A stretch of 64,000 nucleotides of DNA from Euptelea pleiosperma (GCA_035048495.1 CM068549.1:17269103-17333102), one strand, 5' to 3'; positions 23,901 through 38,900 are shown, numbered from the stretch's first letter. Program-made: numbers and translations. Notes: a model not told the origin generated them from the letters alone.

Positions 23901-26900
23901 GTGAGACCCTAATGATGCAAAAGATTGAGTCCTCCAATTTGTTGGTTTTGGTAGGGTACTCTTCAATTTTTGTGGCTTAGGCTTTGCGTAGGAGGGGCCA
24001 TGGAGAGTAGAAAATCTAATCAATCACACTCCATAGTCAAAATAATCTTCTTGTACTTGGACCATAATGCTAATATTCGTTTTGACTCTTTTGCGAAATA
24101 TGATGTCAATAGAGAATAATGAAGATAGGGAATTGTCTTCCCTAAGCTCTAGTATCTTTCCCATTCTCTTTCTGATAAAATTTGTTGCTTGTAAAAAAAT
24201 AAATTACAATGAAGAACAAAAACTTCTTTTTTTGGCTAAAGACTTGGTCTTGTCATTAGCACTTTTGATATGGTTAATGAAATGTTCAACCATTCTTAAT
24301 CCCTATTTATTGGGCCTAAAATATTTGCAAGTATACTCTCGGATACCCCACCAGATGATAATGAAGAGTCACCATCGACAACATAATGAGTTGGCATGAG
24401 TTCTTAAGAATATCTTTATCCTTCCCAAAAGAGCCCGGACCTCTAGTTATACGATTCTTTGATGACAATTGGACTATTAAACATATCTGTAGTGGAACCT
24501 GAAGAGTCCTTTTTTACACCTCAATTGTTGGCGCTATCTGGATGTGCCAAAAGAACTATGATCAAAATTGATTTCGACAGCAGGATCTGGGACAAATCAA
24601 AAAGATCCACAAAACTGGTGCTTCACCCTCTTTGAAGGATCCATGAAATATATCCTATAATTCAGAGCCTGAGTGAGGTCTCTTTTAAGGATACAACAGA
24701 GCTTCTCAGATGCCACGACGTGAGCGGTTGTTATATCAAAAACAGGAGAGGGAAAAAATTCTTAGAAGTAGAGCTATGTATGAGTTTGAGATGTTTAGTT
24801 GAAGATTTGAAGTGGGAGATTGTTTTTTAATCGATTATTAAAAGAATTGAAATGCGGGAGCTAAGATTAGGACGTTTCCAGCAAAGAAAAATACTTGTAG
24901 AATGAGCTCGTTTGTAGGAGAGCATTTTCTGTGCTGGCATTTTGTTTAATCTTGGGATTGGTTCGTGTTCGGCAAAATGTTTTAATTGATAGGTTGTACC
25001 TACAGGCTATTGTTTGGGTCTTAAAATTTGTTACATCATACATGTTTATTTTGTGCTTCATTTTGATAGAGCTAGTGAATTGTTGATGAGACAGTGTTTA
25101 CTCATTCTAAATACTAGTTGTATAGTATTTTGACTATATTTATTTTTCTTTAACTTTTAAATTTAGATATGGGACACTCTTCTTGGCTCACATTGCTGAA
25201 GATATTACCGAGTCACCGTCCTTTTCAGGTGACTGTTCCTTGGACACCACTATGATCTATATTTTGTTTGATCCATTACTAACCTCTTGTATTCTTATGA
25301 TTTTTTTCTATAGATGGTGTGCCAAAAGAAGGACTTAGGATACATGATGTACTTGTTAGGGTTGCAGTTTTGCTTTTGATAAGAGACAAGGTACGCTAGT
25401 ATGCCATTGAGATACTTATACGTAATCATTTAATAATTTTTATCAATTGGATGACATTAATTTCTCAAATTTGCACGTATACTGTAATGCCCCTCTGTCT
25501 GGAAAGGCATGGGATTCTGAGAATCACCTTGGAACATGGATTTAAATCTTGTATTAGAGTATATTGCCCAAGCTAGACATTGATACTTATCGGATGATAT
25601 GGTTAGATTTTGTTTTGATTTAGAGCAATCAAAATCTTTATCAGATTAAGCTCAAATCCATATCAATGATCCTGGACAGGAGGCGGCCCTTTTAATATGT
25701 TAAAAACTAAAGCTAATAGAGTTACATGCTTAATGTCTCATAGTAAAAGGACTTTAACCTTAAATCCGCAATAAAATTTTATTGACTGGCCTCTGCATCA
25801 AATGGTTTCATCCCCAGCCTTTGGTCCTAAAGGTCTAGTGGAATATCTCTCTCTAGGTTTCAGACCAACCTTTGTTCCTAAAGTTCCAGTCATGGTTCAA
25901 AGTATTGTTCTGTTTCTGAATGTCTCGTCCAAGACTGTCTCATAAAATTAATTAATTAAATACATTGACAAAGACTGAAACTTCTATTATATCATGGTTG
26001 AAAGTAGCATTATATCATCAAACGTTAGTCTTAACTTAATTAAGCATAAAAAAATAGTATAGTGTAATGTATCTTTGAATCTTTCCTCATTGGAAAATTG
26101 TTAGTTTCCGATGTATTGTTTCTTTTCGTTCAAGTTGTCTTATTCCGCTAGCTTACTGAGGGTCTCGTTCAATCTCTCTTCTCTCTCAATGTTCTATTTT
26201 CAAATACGCTTCTCCAATTAGCATGCCTAGAGTCCATATTGATTCTCAATACAATAGTTTTGCGTTGTTGGCCATACTCCATTGTATTGTAAATTTGGCA
26301 TATCGGTCACCTGTGTCATAGTCTTGTGCTGGACACGTATCAACACTAATTCAGATAATTGTTAGTTATCAAAGGAACATGATCCCTTATGTCGACTCGA
26401 GGGAACTTTTTTTTTCTTTTTGATGAGTAAAAACTTTATTGAGGGCTAGAGCCGAAACAAACAGAAGCCAAAGCTAAAGAGGTCGAGATGATCTACTAAC
26501 AGCTAAGGCTATACAAAGGAAGAACAAAACAAAGGGAAACAAACAACTAACAAGCATCCCTGGTACAAAGGTCTCGTCGAACAACAAAATCTTCAAAGAA
26601 TAAACCTCTACAATATAGTTGCCGACCTGACATTAGTCAGTATCCCATTGGTCGAAGGATTTTGACCAATAAAAGTTTGACTATGGTCTTGGTCGACTCC
26701 AGAGATCATGCCCATTTATCAAGTGTTTTGTTTCAAGTTATGGATATATATTTTTATACTGTATTCATTTAAATACAAACATTTTTTTCTGGTGGATTGG
26801 GTTATAGGAAGGGGCGTTAATGGTCCGTGCCAAGATTTGCGCGAGCCTGGTCCATTGCAGTCACACCGTTTTCAGGTTCAAGCCCGGCCCATTAATAGAT

Positions 26901-29900
26901 ATAACACGCCACGCCATCAGGTTTGAGCTTGGCTTAAGGTAATTTTATTAAAAGTTAAGCCCAAGCCCAGCCCATTTTAATGGGCCTGAAAAGCATACCC
27001 AGGCATTGCCCATCAGGGCTATAAATATCAGCCCAAGCCCGAGACCATTTTTTTTGATAAGTGAAAACTTTATTAAGGGCCGAAGCCAAAGAAGAAACAT
27101 CAATGGCTAGAGAGGTCGACATGACCTACACTAGGCCAAAGCGAGACAAACAAGGGCAGAGTTGAAAAGAAAGACCAGGGCTAAAAGCTCCCATCCCGAG
27201 TACATAAAAGATCCCAGCGAAAGACAAAGTCTTCAAAGAACAAGCCCCTACACTCCGGAAACACTTTAGACCACGAATACATTAGCCCTTTGATACTAAG
27301 GATTAATGAATGCAAATCTGCTTGCTTGCCTTCAAAGACTCTGATTTCTCTCCTTCCATATACCCCAAATAATCGCGAGAGGAAGCATTCTCCATAAAGT
27401 GTTCCCTCTTGCTGAGAAGGCTTTGGAGTTCTAGCTGAAGAAGAGGGCCTTGAGAGAGTTCGGCATGACCCAACTCATACCAAAGTCTTGCAGAAAACTA
27501 CTCCATATCTCCGTAGCCATCGCACAGTGCAGAAGAAGATGGTTAACCGATTCCCCACTGACTTTGCACATCCAACAATAGTTGGCCAAAATAAAACCTC
27601 TAGTCCTCAGGTGGTCCACTGTAAGGATCTTGTCCAATGTCACTTCCCAAGCGAAGAAGGCTACTTTGGAAGGGATCTTGGATCTCCAAACCGTAGATAC
27701 CAGAAAAGGATAGTCCTCTGTTCCTTGCAAGGACTCATAGAATTAGCTAACAGAAAAAGACCCGCCTTTGGACCAAATCCAAACTCTTCTGTCCTGCACC
27801 GAAGGCCGGGGATGGAAATTCTGCAATCTCAGTAACAATCTGGATAAAGGTTCAATCTCCCAATTAGTCAGATGTCTTTTAAGCCCCAGATTCTACCCAT
27901 TTGCCTTTCCGTCAGTTTGGAAACAATTTTGTATAGACCACATCTTCCTCTCAGAAATAGAGTATAACTCCGGGAAGTCCTCTTGCAAGGGATTATCTCC
28001 ACACCAAGCATCCTCCCAAAATCTGATTCTATCTCTAACACCAACTTCGAAACGAATCCCTTTGGCGAAGATTTTAGTGACCTTAAGAATGCCTTTCCAA
28101 ATGCTGCACCCATACGGACTCCTAACCATGAGACTTTCCCAACCAAAGTGAGAAACTCCATACTTGCCTGCTGTGACAACCCTCCAAAAATTGGAACTCT
28201 CCACCCCAAACCTCCATAACTACTTCCCCAAAAGGGCTAAATTCATATTTTTGAGATGTTTTATCCCCAAACCACCCACTTCCTTTGCCTTGCACACCCT
28301 ATCCCATTTCACCAAATGGATCTTATGAGCATCAGGACAACCTTCCCATAAGAAGTCCCTCATGATCTTCTCCAACGTATGCAGCACTCTACTCGGAATC
28401 AAAACATGGACAAATAATATATAGGCAAACTGGAGAGAGAGCTTTTGATCAACACCAGTCTACCTCCCTTAGAAAGGTATTTGGATTTCCACATTGCTAA
28501 TCTACTCCCAAAGCTTTCAATGACGGGCTCCCAGATGGCCGTGGATCTGTAAGCAGCCCCTAAGGGAAGACCCAGATAAGTGGACGGGAATTTATCAATG
28601 CGACAATACATGATACTAGCCAGACCTCCAAGATCCTCCACCTCTCCCACGCCATACAATTTGCTCTTGGAAAGGTTCACTCTAAGGCCCGAAACAGCTT
28701 CAAAACACCCAAGAAGGCCTTTGAGAAATCGCAATTGAGACCTGTTGTTATCCAGGAAAACGAATGTCATCTGCAAACTGGAGATGGGATATGGAAGGAG
28801 CTCCCGGAACTATGACAAACCCTTCGAGCTCTCTTAAAGAAACAGCCTTGGAGATCATTCTACCTAAACCTTCCACCACTAAAATGAACAAGAAGGGGGA
28901 TAAGGGGTCGCCTTGGCGCAGCCCCCTAGAACTCTTAAAATAACCTGCCGGGGATCCATTTACTAGGATAGAAAAGGAGGCCGAAGAAATGCATCTCCAA
29001 ATCCACTTCCTCCACTTGTTCCCAAAACCCATTCTTTCAAGCATGTAATCTAGAAAACCCCAACTGACATGGTCATAGGCCTTTTCCATATCGATTTTAC
29101 AAACTATTCCAGATTTCCCTTCCTTAATTCTTGAATCGATACATTCATTAGCTATTAGAACCCCATCAAGAATTTGCCGGCCTTTTACGAAAGCTTCTTG
29201 ATTTGGCGATATCACAGAACCCAAAACTTCTCCGAATCTCAGGGCAAGGATTTTAGCAATAATCTTATAAGCACTACACACCAAACTAATAGGCCTGTAA
29301 TCCGAAATATCCTCTGCTCTTTTAATCTTTGGAATCATTGCAATGAATGTATTGTTAGAGGGGAAGTCCAAGAAACCCTCATCTTGGAATTATGTCACCA
29401 CCTTCATGAAGTCCTTACCAATAATCTCCCAACAGTGCTTGAAAAAAGCCAAGGAGAAGCCATCCGGGCCTAGGGCCTTGTCACTAGCCATGGTAGAGAG
29501 AGCGTTCACCACCTCTTCCTCCATAATAGGTCTCTCCAACCACTCCCTGTCAACCACACTGATCATGTCGAAATGGAGCCCTTCTAAAGACGGCCTGAAG
29601 AAAATCGACTCAGTGTACATATCAGAGTAAAACTTGACTACGTTTCTGATGCATTCCTCTTTCTCCAACATCTCCCCCCTAACTTTAAGACGAGAAACAT
29701 AGTTCCTCCTTTTATTAGCATTGGCCACCTTGTGAAAGAATTTTGTATTGTTGGCCCCTTCAACCATCTAACTTTGGATTTCTGTCTCCAAGAGATCTCC
29801 ACCATCTTCACCCAATGACTATATTCGGCCTTTAGATTAGCTCTTTCTGTCTGCTCAAGCAAAGATAGACTAGCCTCTTCTTCCTTCTTGTCCATCAAGT

Positions 29901-32900
29901 CAATCTTATCAAGCAACAAGCCCTTCTGGTAGTGTCTATACGGCCGAACAACTCCCTGTTCCATATCTTGATCTTTTCTTTGAGAGCTTTTAATTTGCAT
30001 CTAAAGGAAACCCCCGCCTTTCCGCCAAAGGAGAAAGACTCCCACCACTCCTTCACTTTATCCTTAAAAAGAGGGCTACTCAACCACATATTTTCAAAGC
30101 GAAAAGGGATTGGTCTAGATTTGAATCCCCCACAGCCTAACATCAAGGGAGTGTGGTCCGAAGTCGGTCTCAGAATCGTAACCAAAGAGACATCTAGAAA
30201 ATGGTCTTCCCAACTAGGGGATACTAGGAACCTATCCAGTCAGCAAAGGATGGGATTAGCTTGGTTATTAGACCATGTGAATTTAGCGCCTCCCAAAGGA
30301 AGATCCAGAAGGCCATGCCTATTTATGTAATTACCAAAATCCTTTATACTTTTAGTCATTCTCTACCCTACGTTCTTCTCATACGGGAATCTGATCACAT
30401 TGAAGTCTCCTCCTATGCACCAAGGATCATCCCAAAGGCTAACAATATCCTCTAGTTCCTCCTAAAACTGTTGCCTACCCCTATAATCCGAGGGGCCATA
30501 AACTCCCGTCAAAATCCAATACATCTGCTCTCCAACACACCTGCATCTAATAGAGACAGAGAAAGCTCCAACCAAAACATCATCCACCTCAAGAACTCTC
30601 CTGTCCCAGATGATAACTATGCCCCCAGAAGACCCAAGAGCTGGCAAATAGTGCCAACCAAAGTCCCCATAACCGTAAAGCTCTTTTATGACATTCGAAT
30701 CTACCCTTTCCAATTTAGTTTCTTGTAACATAACTACCCTTGCTCCCCACTTTTTGATCAAACTCTTGACTACACATCTTTTATCACTATTTCCCAGCCC
30801 TCTGACGTTCCATGAAATAATATTGAGCTTCATTGATCAACCTTCATCTTTCGCCCACTTCTACGACTCTTGTACGCCAAGGGATCTCCGGAATTGAAAG
30901 GGCACACCGGTCTTTGGATTTCTCGAGGGATTTTATTAGCTCTGGCCAAAGGCGTTGCCTCAGCTTGGGTCTCTAAGCTTCCTGTCCCTGGCTCATCCCC
31001 TGTAGATATCTCTGGAAGAGTCCCCTCCACACTGATGGCCATGGTTCTTCAGTCATTCCCTGAGTAGCAACTTTGCTGATCTCCTTCTCCTTCAGAAAAC
31101 CCCAACTTCCAGCTTCCTGATGGAAATCTGAAGACATTGGTTTATCAACCGTCACCTTAGGGACGCATAAAATTGACAGAAGCAAGTTCAAAGCTTCTTC
31201 CTCGTGTCCTTGAAAGGATAAACCCAACTTTAAGATATTACGTCTAAACCAAGAGTTGAGGTCCATCTCATAAGGATTGATTGCTGCCAGAGGCCTAGGG
31301 ATTCCATTGCCCCCCAAAGAGTTAAGCCTAATCCTCATTCCCTCCTTTGCGCATTCAAATACAATCGGAGAATTTGTCAACGTAGCAAAATCAGCTGAGC
31401 AGGGGACCTTTGTCTGCCTATTCATCTCTGACAACTTAAGGTTAATATTCCTACCGCAATCGACAGCCGGTGTTCGGTCTACTAATCCTACCTGAATAAC
31501 TCCCTCATTAATCCCCACTTCAGATCGAATTGGTTCACTACTTGAACCTATCTCAAAAGACCCAAACCGCAAACTGTCCTCCAAAGAGACATGCGGAAAA
31601 GCTAAAGGACCCAGAACAGGGGAAGGGGGAGAAGAGGGAATGGAGAGAGTCTCCTTACCTTTCAAACTTTCTTGGTCTGAGCGCTTCTTCTCCGCAAGAG
31701 GAGTATTCGGATCAACATCACCAGATAAGTGGTAGGTTCATCGTTGGTTCTGAGAGGCTGTTTCTCGAAAGGTGAAATAAAAGAGGAGTGAGCCGAAGTC
31801 GAGGGTCGAAACTCCTTATAAGTGAGTTTCATCCCCCGACCCGATAAACCTTGCCCATTAGCCCGCCCCTTAGAGTGCTTACTAGAACTGCTAATATATG
31901 CCGCCCGTATAGAGATCCAATGCTTCCTTTTCACCCGATTCGATCTATATCCTTTAGTTACTCGTTTAGATTCCTGCCACTTGTATGGCTTGTATTTATC
32001 CCTGCCGAACGAGAAGAACTTACGAGAATGGGTTTTGAGTTTGAAATTCAAAAACCCCTCTTCTCCATCTGCAGCGACCTTGGTCCCGTATAAGGCCACG
32101 TTTCCTCTTCTCCTTGGTGAACTTCCTGCCATCCCATGGGATCCTGCCACGCTAGAGACAGCTGCATCTGCTGCTAGACCAACGGCTGGGAGCACATCCG
32201 CTGTCGCCGGAGCAAGAGGTATACCTGTCTCAGCTTCTTCACCGTCGGAGACTGATTTCTGGCAAGATATGACTCCATTTTTCGCAGACGACCAAGAGTT
32301 AGGGAGGGCTTCTTCAAAAAGAATATGAAGGCTAACATGGTAATAGATCTCCCTCTCCCAAACTAACACTACCCTTGGGATGTCCATGGCCTTCCCTCTC
32401 ACTTTCAGACGTAAGGCGCTATAATCAATACCGGTTGAGGAAGCTATATCAACATCTACCAGTCCTCCCGCTTTCCGACCAATAAAATCAAACATCTGCC
32501 TGTTCCACAGATGGAATGGTAGGCCTTGTACCATAATCCAAGTCGGTGAAGAATTCCAAAACAGGGAGATAGAGTTAAACGAGGGCCACCATCTACACAA
32601 GTAGATAATGTTGTAACCCACTCTGATAGACATCAGATTGCAAAGAAATTCCAAGGTCTCCTTATCTTCCACGAAAAGCAATCTCCTCTTATCCCCACAA
32701 GGAATTAGGTAAAAAAGTTCTGAAGATCCTGTAATCCAAGTTAAAGCCACTGCAATATCTTCCCAGTTCGAGTCTTTGTTCGATGCTTCACAAATGACAG
32801 CATGGTTCCATCTATCCTTCTCCCAACTGTAAGTATCTGAAGCGTTGAATAGGGATTTATGAGACGTCGCCTGAGGAATATTATGCTCCGGGTACCCTGT

Positions 32901-35900
32901 TTGTTTCTCCCTCCTATCCTCCCTTGGTTCCTCGCTCTTTCTCTCCCGCTGAGCATCTGGCTTTTTGAGAAGAGACGAAAGAACGTTAGCCACCAAAATC
33001 CATCCACCACCCTTAGATCCTTCAGGGAAACAAAAGACCAAGTTCCTCCCCTTGGGTGTAAATTCTGATAACTGGATGAAGTTTCCATTGTCGTTCCTTT
33101 TTACCTCTGCTATAAAAGTTCTTCCCAATAAGACCGTCTTCCGCCATAAACGTCTAGGAAGCTTAGCCTTAATGGCCTCCTTGAAAAAGTCCACTAACCA
33201 AGTTCCCAGCACCTCCGGGACATCAGCTTCCTCAACCCACCGTCTCCCCTCTTCCCTCATGCGAATTAGTGATTTACCCCCCTTACCAAGAATCGAAAAC
33301 TCAAAAGCTTTAGCTTCCACAGTCACCTTCATCACGAAGCTTTAGCTTCCATAGATGCTTAGAACTTTGCACATCAACACCATCGATCGCCCGTACTTTC
33401 CTCCAGAATCACGTCAAAGCCTGGGACCATTAGGGCATGGCCTAAAAGCCCACGGCCCATTAACACCCCTAGTTATAGGGATATACAATATTACATGTGA
33501 ATACAAACATGCTATATTGTATGCCGTATGGAATAAAATGTATAGACATGGGGGTCTATTGGGTTACGTAGTTTCATCTGCTCCGGATGAATGACAAGCG
33601 AGATACTTTTCAAGGTTTACAATCTTGGCCAAGTCAATGCTGGCTTGGCTATGTCGTCTCTGTCTTGGTGTCCAGTATGAGTCATCTATGTGAGTGGATG
33701 GACCGAGCAGGGTCAAATTTCATGAGTTGTGATTGATTTTGGTTTACTCAGGACCACTTTGGTTGACTTGGTAAGTGGTAATTAATATGCGCTGTCACTA
33801 TGCATTTTTATCCAAGGTGCCATTGATTTGATTTGATGTAACTCTTGTAAGCATTTTAGTTGTTTGGGCATTCAAAGCTGTATTTGTGTCATAATAGAAT
33901 TAGAATGTGTAAATTACTAATATTTGGAATATAATAGGTGAAGCTTCTGTCAGAAAAGCCTGGTACTCCCCTTTTTGCAGAAGACATTGTATCACGCTTC
34001 CCAGGGATGAGGAGTGGAAGATCATGGAAAGAGGAGCATGATTTATCATTATTGCAGGCGGTATTAAAGTATGTTTCACTGAGTTCTAGTTTACTGGGAT
34101 TCTTATGTAATTTTGATTTACTGCCTGCAATTGGTTTGTTTTGTTTTCTAGTTGGCCTTTATTTTCTGTTCATAAGTATCAGTGAATTTTAATGTATCAA
34201 TGATCTGCACTTGAGGAAAATTAAAAGACATGGTTGGTGATGAATCATTACTATTACAATACAAAAACTTCAGTTAGCCATGATCCCAGACCTTCATGGT
34301 CCATATGTCCTATTTAGATGTATTTAAAACAACTAAAGTTAAGTATTCAACATATCTTTGTCCACCTTCCGAGAAACAAATTCATCCACTCAGAAAACTT
34401 CATTTTATGCCTCTTATGACAAACTTCCCATTTACGTACACACTTTCTTGAATTGTTATTTTCTATTTCACTGCCGAAATTGCTGAAACCGGATGTCTTT
34501 GTCCACCTTCTGAGAAACAAATTCATCCACTCAGAAACTTCATTTTATGCCTCGTGACATACTTTCCCATTTATGTACACACTTTGTCACTTTCTTGAAT
34601 TGTTATTTTCTATTTCACTGCCGAAATTGCTGAAACCTGATGCCCCAGAAAGAGAAACCGGCAAGATGGTAGCAACAACTTCCAGGGGTGGAGGAACACC
34701 CTTCTAATTCAGTTTCAGTAGCAACAAAAGTCCGCATAAAAATTGCCCGCAAAACACAATACAGAGTTCCCAAAAGTATCATATTTCCACATGAAATCCT
34801 ATCTGTTGACTCGCTGCTCCTAGATCTGTTTTTCCCCTTTGAAACCCACCTAATATTAACGACTAAGAGTTTTGGTAATGCAGTTATTTGTTAAAGAGGA
34901 AACCTAAACTCATTACATATCGACTACATGTGTTAAGAACCCCAAAACAATTGTGTTCACTGAGACATTATATGCCATCAAATATCTTACATTATGATTT
35001 TCTTCTATCATCCTGTAATTACTATATGTGCTCTTGATTTTCTAATAAGTTTTCAACTCCGATTGATTTTTAATTTTTACTCTTGTTTTAATCGTAAGGC
35101 ATGGATATGGAAGATGGCAAGCTATTGTTGAAGATAAGGATTTACGGATCCAGGAGATCATTTGTCAGGAGCAGAATCTCCCTTTCGTAAACAGTTCCTT
35201 CACTGGAGGTGTTCAAATGCATGATGGTGCAAACACGACCAACCCAGAAGGAACATCCAACAGCCAGTTAAAGGGAACTGGTGGTGGAAATGATTCTGGA
35301 TCTGATGTTGCACATGGTGTCACTGAAAATGCAATCCGGACCCAATTATATCCGGATCCCTCTGTGTTATATCATTTTAGAGAGATGCAGAGAAGACTGG
35401 TTGAATTTATTAAAAAGAGGGTTCTTCTCTTGGAGAAAGCACTCAATGCAGAGTACCAGAAAGAATTTTTTGTGAGTTGATTTATATCTTCTTTCAATGA
35501 CCAAATTATCTTGTCTAATGGCTTGTATTTCCTTGATTATTAAAATATGCATGCCTCATGAAGTGTTTTTCTTCATTATTTTTTTTGAACTACTTGCTTA
35601 TTTCCATTGTCTTGTTGATTCTTTATCAACTGTTCTTCTAGTATGGACATTATTTCATACTTGAATTGATCTTTGTTTGAATTAATCTTTCTCTAATTTA
35701 GCAGAATAAGATATTCTATTATATAAAATTTTCTATTGGAATGTTTCATGAGTTACACATTCTATTTACCCCTTATTAGATTCTTTATCATTAAGTATCA
35801 CGTTTTGAAAGATATTTGAATACAATTAGACCATTAAACATGAGTATGTGGTTCATCTAGCCTGCAAATAGAAGGTATTTGAATATGAAACTTTCAAAAT

Positions 35901-38900
35901 TCAGGGTCTAAATTTATGCTTAATTTATCTTTTGGGTGGGTTAGCTGGTGTTAGTGGGATCCCTACCTGACCTTACCAAATAGAGAAATAATTACAGATG
36001 TACATATTATCACTCTCTAGCATCTTCATCGACCAAGTGAGATAGATCACTTTGAAACTCCAGTGGGTCCAATATAATATCAACATCAGATTTTCAAAAA
36101 ATAGGCAAGTAGTCTATTGGTTTGTTAGCTTCCCTACAAGCAAAGGTAGTTAAGGGCGCAAGGCGAGGCACACGCCTGACAGAAGTGAGGCACAATATCA
36201 TAAAATAACAAAACAAGTAATCATTAGGTCATATATATAATATAAAGAACTTATCATTTTTCTATTTTTTCAAAAATTATTAGAAAATGATGCACCTAGT
36301 GCGTCATTTATTACTTAGTTTTGGTTTTTAAGAAATATCAGCATATATGATGGATACGCCTGGGATACGTGTTTGTACCGTGTCCCATACCCTTATCTGT
36401 GTTGTACCGTGTCAACACAGTACAATGGGGGGTACAGGTATTCGAGTATCATAGGTTCTAGTTAACATTGTCATTATCTAAATACAAAACAAGTAATCAC
36501 AAAGCCATAATTTTTGCCCATCCCTAGTTGGACCTACATACCAAAACCCATCCATACGGTCAGTAGCCTCTAATAGTATGCCATGTGGCTCACACTGTTG
36601 GTCCGTCATCAACTTTTATGATCTACACCATCATCAAATTTTTTCTCACAAGTTGGAATGTTAAAATGTTGAATGACCAAAACACCCCTATAAAGTAAAA
36701 AAATTCTAAAAATGAAAGAAGCAATGCTTGTAAATTTAAGGAATTAGGGAGGCCATATTAGGAATAAGGATTTTTTGATTTTAAAATTGAAAAAAAATAG
36801 GTATTTTAGTGGCGCGTGCCTTGCGCCTTGACTGAGGCGCGCGCCTTACTAATGGCGCCTCGCCTTGACCATGTCAAGGTGCCTTAGGTACGCCTTGCGC
36901 ATTGACTACAGAAGTATGCATGAAAATGTAGGACCTAAAATCTTTAGTAATATTCTTGAAGCACTAATGGTAAAATTTAGCTTTCGACACTTCAAAGGAT
37001 CCATGATCACTTCAATAGCGTTGGTTGAGTCCAATCTAATAATGATGGTTTAAATCTCCATACTTTTGCAAGACAATCACGATATATTGCTTTAAGCTGC
37101 ATAAGTTATATTGGTCCCTCAAACTTCTAGCTGCAAAGGCACCAGCCTTTCCCATCCATCTCAGATAAGACCATCAATGTCCGTATACTCATCATGAATT
37201 GATCCATCAGTGTTGAGGATAAAGGAATTGTTACCAGTGTTTTCCCCAAAACACTATTTTTTGTGAACTAATATTTTTTTCTTCTTTTTGGCGAGTAATT
37301 ATGGAATCAAGGTCTTCACTTATAAAGGATAGTGTTATCTAATAAATGTACATGGGTGAACACTGGGATGTGTGTGTGTGTGTGTGTGTGTGTTTGAGTG
37401 TATGGGACGGATGGATAGGGAAATAACTTTTCTCCGTAAGATTCTCTTTTCCTCTCCAATTCTCTCATTGACAAACCCTAGTTTCTAACATGGTATTAGA
37501 GCTTTGATCCATATCTAGGGTTTCTTCTTATTTATCTTCTTCTTTCCTTTTGTTTTTTGTTCCTATGGAACAATATCCGAATCTAGGTCTTGGTTGTAAC
37601 ACCGTAGTTTCTCTTATTCGTTGTGGTGTTTCGTACCACCTGTACTATGTGTAGCAATGAGAGAGCTCACTGATGAAGATTTGAAGATAAATCTAGGCTT
37701 CTATGTTGCTATGTGTGTACTGTAGTTGCTACATGAAGTACTTTATTCCTCAGAGCATGTTGTTTCCTTTGTTAAGGTGATTTGTTGGCATTAGATTCTT
37801 CTCCGAGCTCCCAGTCAACATCACATGTTTGAGAACAGCCTTCGGTAGAAATCACATGCATCAGATACCTTCTTCGGGTATCTTTAGTGGGTAGTTATGG
37901 ATTCCAAACCTAGTTTCGTGGCTTCTAATTTATTTTATGTTCCAAATGACTTCAATTAAACTTGATGGAAATAATTGTGTTCCCTGGTCAAAATTTGTAC
38001 AAGTTTTTTTGACAACTAGAGGAAAACTTGGTTATCTGATCAAAAAACTTGTCGCAACTGATAAAAATTATGAAGAATTGACTCATGAGAATGCTTAGAT
38101 TATGACCTGGTTGTGGAACAATATGGATCCAAATGTCAATGTCAATGTTATATGTTCTTAGATACAACAAAGGAAATATGGGAAAGAGTCTTGACCTCTC
38201 TAGCTTAGGCCTGTTTTTTGTTTTTGGCTTTGGCCTTACACTTATCAAAAAAAAATATGGGAAAGAGTGCAGGTCATGTATTTGGGTGAAAAGAATTTTA
38301 GCCGAGTCTTTTTGTTGTTTTAGGACTTTTTGCACTGTAGCAAGGGGACAAGAGTCTTGATGACTATTATGTTTGCTTGCTAGGCATAGTGATGAGCTCA
38401 ATGTGTATCTTCCAATTACTATTGATCCAGAGATCCAACATCGACAACGTGAAGTATACAAAGTTATCGAGTTACCGCGTTCCGTTTAAACGGTAACGCC
38501 CCAAGCCCGTTTCCGTTTAAACCTGTTTTATCGGTTTTGGAAAAAACGGCTGTTAAAATCATTTAAACGGCCATTAAAATCGTTTAAACAGCCGTTTAAT
38601 TTTGAAAAATTGTGTGAAAAAAACGGCCGTTAAAACCGTTTAATTCCGTTAAAATCCGTTTAATTTCCGTTAAATCCCGTTTAAATCTGTTAAATTCCGT
38701 TTTTTTTTTTTAATTTTCAAATTTCAAAATTTGAATTTCAGTGCCACTTTTTCCGTTTTTTTCCGTTAAAACTATTAAAATCCGTTTAATTCCATTTTTT
38801 TTCCATTTTTGCCCCTGACCGTTTCAATCCGTTTAAACGGTAACGCCCCCAGTTCGTTTAATCGTTAAAATGGCCTCCTTTAAACCTTGGTCAAGAATGC

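Larger units (their letters stand above)
27050..33418 (-). mobile_element. Near full-length L1-type LINE
   Basis: About 6.37 kb, antisense to PKL in its 8.5-kb intron. Flanks GCCCGAGACCATT (27037-27049) and GCCTGGGACCATT (33419-33431) match at 10 of 13 and fit a long LINE target duplication. The minus-strand order is 5' leader, ORF1, 139-nt spacer, ORF2 (endonuclease, RT, zf-RVT), 3' UTR and short A-tail. It is complete in structure but ORF1 has a frameshift and ORF2 several, so it should be inactive. Confidence 0.88.
26800..33495. mobile_element. GGCCC-word repeat split by a LINE
   Basis: The flanks of the LINE (26800-27049 and 33419-33495) together form one repeat rich in AGCCCGGCCCATT/AATGGGCC words. 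Its ends are inverted: AGGGGCGTTAATGG on the left and the complement of AGGGGTGTTAATGG on the right. The LINE entered its middle. Non-coding. Confidence 0.55.

Noticed and set aside
31822..32328. 168-codon plus-strand ORF, with others at 31851-32093 and 32965-33345
   Set aside because: They lie antisense to LINE ORF1, which carries the recognisable domain; the plus-strand frames have no domain.
37988..38461. 157-codon minus-strand ORF
   Set aside because: Lies antisense to Copia gag and spans the LINE-tail insertion; no domain.
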